From positions 1-24,513 of the IMG/VR virus record IMGVR_UViG_3300006076_000026: DNA of 24,513 bases; one strand, written 5' to 3'. Every line of letters begins with the position of its first letter. Within the stretch, counting starts at the first letter, position 1. The notes beneath the pieces are model-generated. The model worked only from the letters and a program-made list of their open reading frames with translations, did not search any database and was not told the DNA's origin. This document shows, one piece after another, positions 22,285 through 24,513 of this stretch. This stretch comes from a virus. The position numbers and the translations under genes were made by a program.

Positions 22285-22321
22285 CCCCCCCTCAATTAAT
22301 ATTACCCTATATAAAAATTAA

Positions 22322-22329
22322 TATAAATA
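22322..22329 (+). promoter_or_regulatory. Late promoter of gp21
   Basis: Exact TATAAATA, 19 bases before the gp21 ATG, with AAAAGGAGA as ribosome site. Together with 22265-22272 it would keep gp21 transcription independent of the inserted endonuclease. Confidence 0.6.
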
Positions 22330-22348
22330 CTATAAAAGGAGAAGTTAA

Positions 22349-23224
22349 ATGAAATTAATTATAGAAGATGCCGTAGCTTTGGATGGCTCTGTTGAAGAAG
22401 AACTTAATGAGTCTTCAGGAATAACAGAAAGAAATTATTATTTGAGTGGTATTTTCAGCACACCCGAAAAGAAAAATAGAAATGGTAGAGTATATCCTAG
22501 ACATATATGGGAACGAGAAGTGAGTAATTATCAAAAGGAAATAAAAAATAAAACTGTTAATACATTAGGTGAATGGCAACATCCACCTAGAAGCACTGTA
22601 GACCCTATGAAAGCAGTTATGAGAATTACAGAGCTAAAAATAAAAAGTGATGGAAATGTATGGGGAAAATGTAAAATCCTTAATAATAATAGTCCTGAAA
22701 CGAATGCTATTAAAGGACTCATTAAGGAAGGTATCAAAATAGGTATTTCTACAAGAGGAGTTGGTAAAGTGTCTTCTACAGGAGTTGTTGAAACTTATAA
22801 AATGATTACTGCCGATTTAGTAGATATGCCAAGTGACTATAATGCTTCATTAGATGGTATTGTTGAAGGAGTAGAATTTATAAATGGAGTCGCTCAAGAT
22901 AAAGAATATACAATTGATGAAGCCACTGGTTGTGTAGGAGAAGCTTGTAATATACTTAATATTAATGAATCTGAGAATGAAGGTGAAGATAAAGTATGCC
23001 CTATTCAAGCAAAAATAGATGAAAGTTTAATGAATTTTAAAAAAGAAATCTATTCAGATATTAACATTTATTTAGAAGAAGCTTTTAAAGAACAAGATGT
23101 TAAAAGAGAAGAATTAATTGAAGGTATTAATGACTTTTTAGAGATTAATTTAATAAGAGAAAATGTATCTTCAGATGAAGATACAGCCAGATTATTACTA
23201 AATGCTATAAAAGAGAAGATATAA
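22349..23224 (+). CDS. 21: Prohead maturation protease, gp21-like
   Basis: Gp21 is the serine protease inside the prohead that digests the core and trims gp23 after [IL]-x-E-type sites during maturation. Residues 30-60 (YYLSGIFSTPEKKNRNGRVYPRHIW) are the usual start of the fold. The catalytic histidine fits His78 in LGEWQHP and the serine Ser134 in IGISTRGVG, the two sites expected for T4 gp21 and herpesvirus-like proteases. ADLVDMPSDYNASL (about 154-167) is the typical strand after the serine. The acidic C terminus (about 195-291) probably binds the scaffold and may be autocleaved. Length is 291 aa versus 212 in T4, the extra being mostly C-terminal. It lies in T4 order before gp22 and gp23, with its own late promoter. 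Confidence 0.95.
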   Translation: MKLIIEDAVALDGSVEEELNESSGITERNYYLSGIFSTPEKKNRNGRVYPRHIWEREVSNYQKEIKNKTVNTLGEWQHPPRSTVDPMKAVMRITELKIKSDGNVWGKCKILNNNSPETNAIKGLIKEGIKIGISTRGVGKVSSTGVVETYKMITADLVDMPSDYNASLDGIVEGVEFINGVAQDKEYTIDEATGCVGEACNILNINESENEGEDKVCPIQAKIDESLMNFKKEIYSDINIYLEEAFKEQDVKREELIEGINDFLEINLIRENVSSDEDTARLLLNAIKEKI

Positions 23225-23227
23225 ATA
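23220..23227 (+). promoter_or_regulatory. Late promoter of gp22 overlapping the gp21 stop codon
   Basis: Exact TATAAATA whose centre is the TAA stop of gp21. The start would be near 23234, giving a leader of about 120 bases that contains the two hairpins at 23284-23333. Confidence 0.5.
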
Positions 23228-23283
23228 TTATTAACTTATATATAATTATACAGAATATATACTATATATAAAAAAGGTAAAAA

Positions 23284-23333
23284 GTTATGGGCGAAATACC
23301 CATAACAACTATAATTTTTATCGATAAAAATTA
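23284..23333 (+). ncRNA. Two consecutive hairpins in the gp22 leader
   Basis: First, GTTATGGG (23284-23291) and CCCATAAC (23299-23306) form a perfect 8-bp stem with loop CGAAATA. Second, 23312-23333 is a perfect 22-bp palindrome centred on ATCGAT. Only 20 bases separate them from the ATG, with AGGAGAG as ribosome site. The G-C-rich stem is notable in this genome. They may tune scaffold expression or stabilise the mRNA end after processing. Confidence 0.65.
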
Positions 23334-23353
23334 AATTACACAGGAGAGAAAAA

Positions 23354-24070
23354 ATGAAACAAATCTTAGAAAGTTTAGATATTTCTACAGAAATTAAAAA
23401 TGAACTATCAGAATCATTTGATAAAGCTGTTTTAGTAGAGGCTGTTAAATTAGCTGAATCTAAAGAAGAAGCTTATGAAGAATATATGGTGGAACAGCTT
23501 AAAACTATTAAAGCTGAACTAGAAGATACTTTGGATGCCTATCTTGAAAAAGTTGTAGAACAATTCCTAGAGGATAATAAATTTGCAATTGATGAGTCTA
23601 TCAAATCTGAAAAATATGAGGCTGTTCTTGAAGGTTTTAATTCTTTGATGATTGCTACAGGTGTAGAAATTGCTCAAATCGCTGAAGCAAAAGAAGAAGA
23701 GGAACGAGAAGAAGATAACTCTGACCAAATAGCTGAAGCTAATAATATGGCTGATAAATTAATGAGTGAAAATATAGCTCTAAAAGAGAAAAATGCTGAA
23801 TTACTTAAAACTGGTCTTATTAAAGAAGTTGCTGAAAATATGACTCCTTTACAAAAAGATAAATTTTATAAATTAGCTAAAATAGTGGAATTTGATGCTT
23901 CAGAGCCTTTAGATTTTATTAATAAATTAGATGTTCTATCTGATTCTATTAGCAATGATAAAATAACTGAAAGTAAAACTATTACTGAGAGTGTACAAGT
24001 TACTAGAACGGCTCAAGATACTACTCAAACTGATGGTAAATATGTACCTAAAGCTGGTCACTTATTTTAA
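23354..24070 (+). CDS. 22: Prohead core scaffolding protein, gp22-like
   Basis: Gp22 is the main scaffold around which the capsid assembles; it is degraded by gp21 before DNA packaging. The 238-aa protein sits in T4 order between gp21 and gp23, is acidic and almost wholly helical, and has the gp22 hallmark LEKVVEQFLEDNKFAIDESI (about 63-82). Long charged coiled coil follows, then MTPLQKDKFYKLAKIVEFD (about 162-180), typical of gp22 C-terminal regions. There is an acidic cluster EEEEREEDNSD near 112-122 and a Thr/Ser-rich end. T4 gp22 is 269 aa. Several L-x-E/I-x-E sites suit digestion by gp21. Expected high expression fits its own promoter and structured leader. Confidence 0.92.
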   Translation: MKQILESLDISTEIKNELSESFDKAVLVEAVKLAESKEEAYEEYMVEQLKTIKAELEDTLDAYLEKVVEQFLEDNKFAIDESIKSEKYEAVLEGFNSLMIATGVEIAQIAEAKEEEEREEDNSDQIAEANNMADKLMSENIALKEKNAELLKTGLIKEVAENMTPLQKDKFYKLAKIVEFDASEPLDFINKLDVLSDSISNDKITESKTITESVQVTRTAQDTTQTDGKYVPKAGHLF

Positions 24071-24093
24071 TAAGTGATATAGTATATAAAAAA

Positions 24094-24111
24094 TATAAAT
24101 AAATATAAATA
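24094..24111 (+). promoter_or_regulatory. Tandem late promoters of the major capsid gene
   Basis: Two exact TATAAATA boxes (24094-24101, 24104-24111) ten bases apart, one helical turn, upstream of gp23. The next 27 bases hold an AAAGGAG ribosome site. Doubling fits the most strongly expressed virion gene. Confidence 0.6.
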
Positions 24112-24138
24112 AATAAAAATACAAAGGAGAATTAAAAA

Positions 24139-24513
24139 ATGGAACTATTAACAGAAAAATATGAGGATTTATTAGAATCTAAAAAAATGCCAGCTATACC
24201 TGCAGGAGAAAAACCTAATATAGCCCTTTTACTTGAAAATCAAGCAATTGAAGAAACAAGACTTATGACAGAAGGAACAGTATCAAATGATGTTGCTCAG
24301 TTTACACCAATCTTTATGCCTTTGGCAAGAAGAGTTCAACCAGCACTTATTGCTAACGAATTAGTTGGAGTTCAACCACTTACAAATCCTACAGGATTTA
24401 TTTACTCTTTACATTTCAGATATACTGGTATGGGAGCAAATGCTGCAGATAAAACAGGTGGTAGAATTTCACCAGTTAAAGGTGGTCAAATTATTAAAGT
24501 AAATGTTACTGGT
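24139..24513 (+). CDS. 23: Major capsid protein, gp23-like, partial (C terminus beyond window edge)
   Basis: Gp23 forms the hexamers of the head shell. Only the first 125 residues are in the window. The N-terminal part (1-45, MELLTEKYEDLLESKKMPAI to RLMTE) is the prohead delta domain removed by gp21. In T4 the cut follows FLTE; here the matching place is after Glu45 in RLMTE|GTVSND, though LLENQAIEE offers other sites. The mature start follows the T4 pattern: FTPIFMPLARRVQPALIANELVGVQPLTNPTGFIYSLHFRY corresponds to T4 GPAVMGMVRRAIPNLIAFDICGVQPMNSPTGQVFALRAVY. The delta region is shorter than the 65 residues of T4. Tandem late promoters lie upstream. Confidence 0.95.
   Translation, partial: MELLTEKYEDLLESKKMPAIPAGEKPNIALLLENQAIEETRLMTEGTVSNDVAQFTPIFMPLARRVQPALIANELVGVQPLTNPTGFIYSLHFRYTGMGANAADKTGGRISPVKGGQIIKVNVTG

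Noticed and set aside
1-24513. Every TATAAATA as a promoter
   Set aside because: At this base composition the octamer is expected by chance several times per strand. Only copies just upstream of genes with ribosome sites were listed, and two of those are marked weak.
1-24513. tRNA genes, CRISPR arrays, insertion sequences or an integrase
   Set aside because: No cloverleaf, regularly spaced repeat array, transposase or integrase signature was seen; the only mobile element is the homing endonuclease.

Overview
The window is a piece of a strictly lytic-looking, T4-like (contractile-tailed, Tevenvirinae-related) bacteriophage genome. It is very AT-rich (roughly three quarters A+T by eye). The support is a nearly T4-colinear head block on the + strand (portal gp20, small prohead core protein, protease gp21, scaffold gp22, start of major capsid protein gp23), a gp18-type tail sheath, a gp13-type neck protein, endonuclease VII (gp49) and a Dda helicase, plus exact T4-type late promoter octamers (TATAAATA) just upstream of almost every structural gene. 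Extreme AT richness, rearranged T4 modules and a Hef-like homing endonuclease resemble T4-like phages of Campylobacter and its relatives. The host cannot be proved from the sequence.

Layout. 1-1324: nucleic-acid enzymes and a small gene: the 5' part of an RNase HII gene (minus), endonuclease VII (plus), and a 105-aa minus-strand protein whose N terminus resembles the capsid-targeting sequence of T4 internal proteins. 1325-9625: a late fibre module: a 136-aa structural protein, a 722-aa modular fibre with four copies of a beta domain and eight A-T-x-x-Y-V motifs, a 1407-aa receptor-binding-type fibre with three ILEI/FAM3-like modules near its C terminus, and a 291-aa coiled-coil protein. 9652-14140: minus-strand replication genes: a 912-aa SF2 helicase of the origin-binding-protein type with a possible degenerate primase-like N terminus, an 87-aa unknown, and Dda. 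14181-15406: minus-strand neck protein gp13 and an acidic 159-aa protein. 15639-17951: tail sheath. 18277-18558: a 93-aa minus-strand protein with a charged tail. 18616-24513: the head block, interrupted by a homing endonuclease between the core protein and gp21.

How it works together. Structural genes appear to be switched on together by gp55/gp33/gp45-type late transcription from TATAAATA boxes. Two boxes are perfect 12-bp palindromes (TATTTATAAATA) placed between divergent structural genes, so one element could fire both ways. Several late transcripts (large fibre, sheath, gp22) would carry unusually long, structured 5' leaders, and the first two share a short motif. Hairpins also abut or enclose other late promoters. 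The portal/core/protease/scaffold/capsid genes build and mature the prohead, endonuclease VII resolves branched DNA for packaging, neck and sheath finish head and tail, and the fibre module recognises the host.

Most interesting items: the triplicated ILEI-like fibre modules, the shared-motif structured leaders, the palindromic bidirectional late promoters, the candidate capsid-targeted internal protein, and the homing endonuclease with a hairpin-enclosed near-consensus late promoter.
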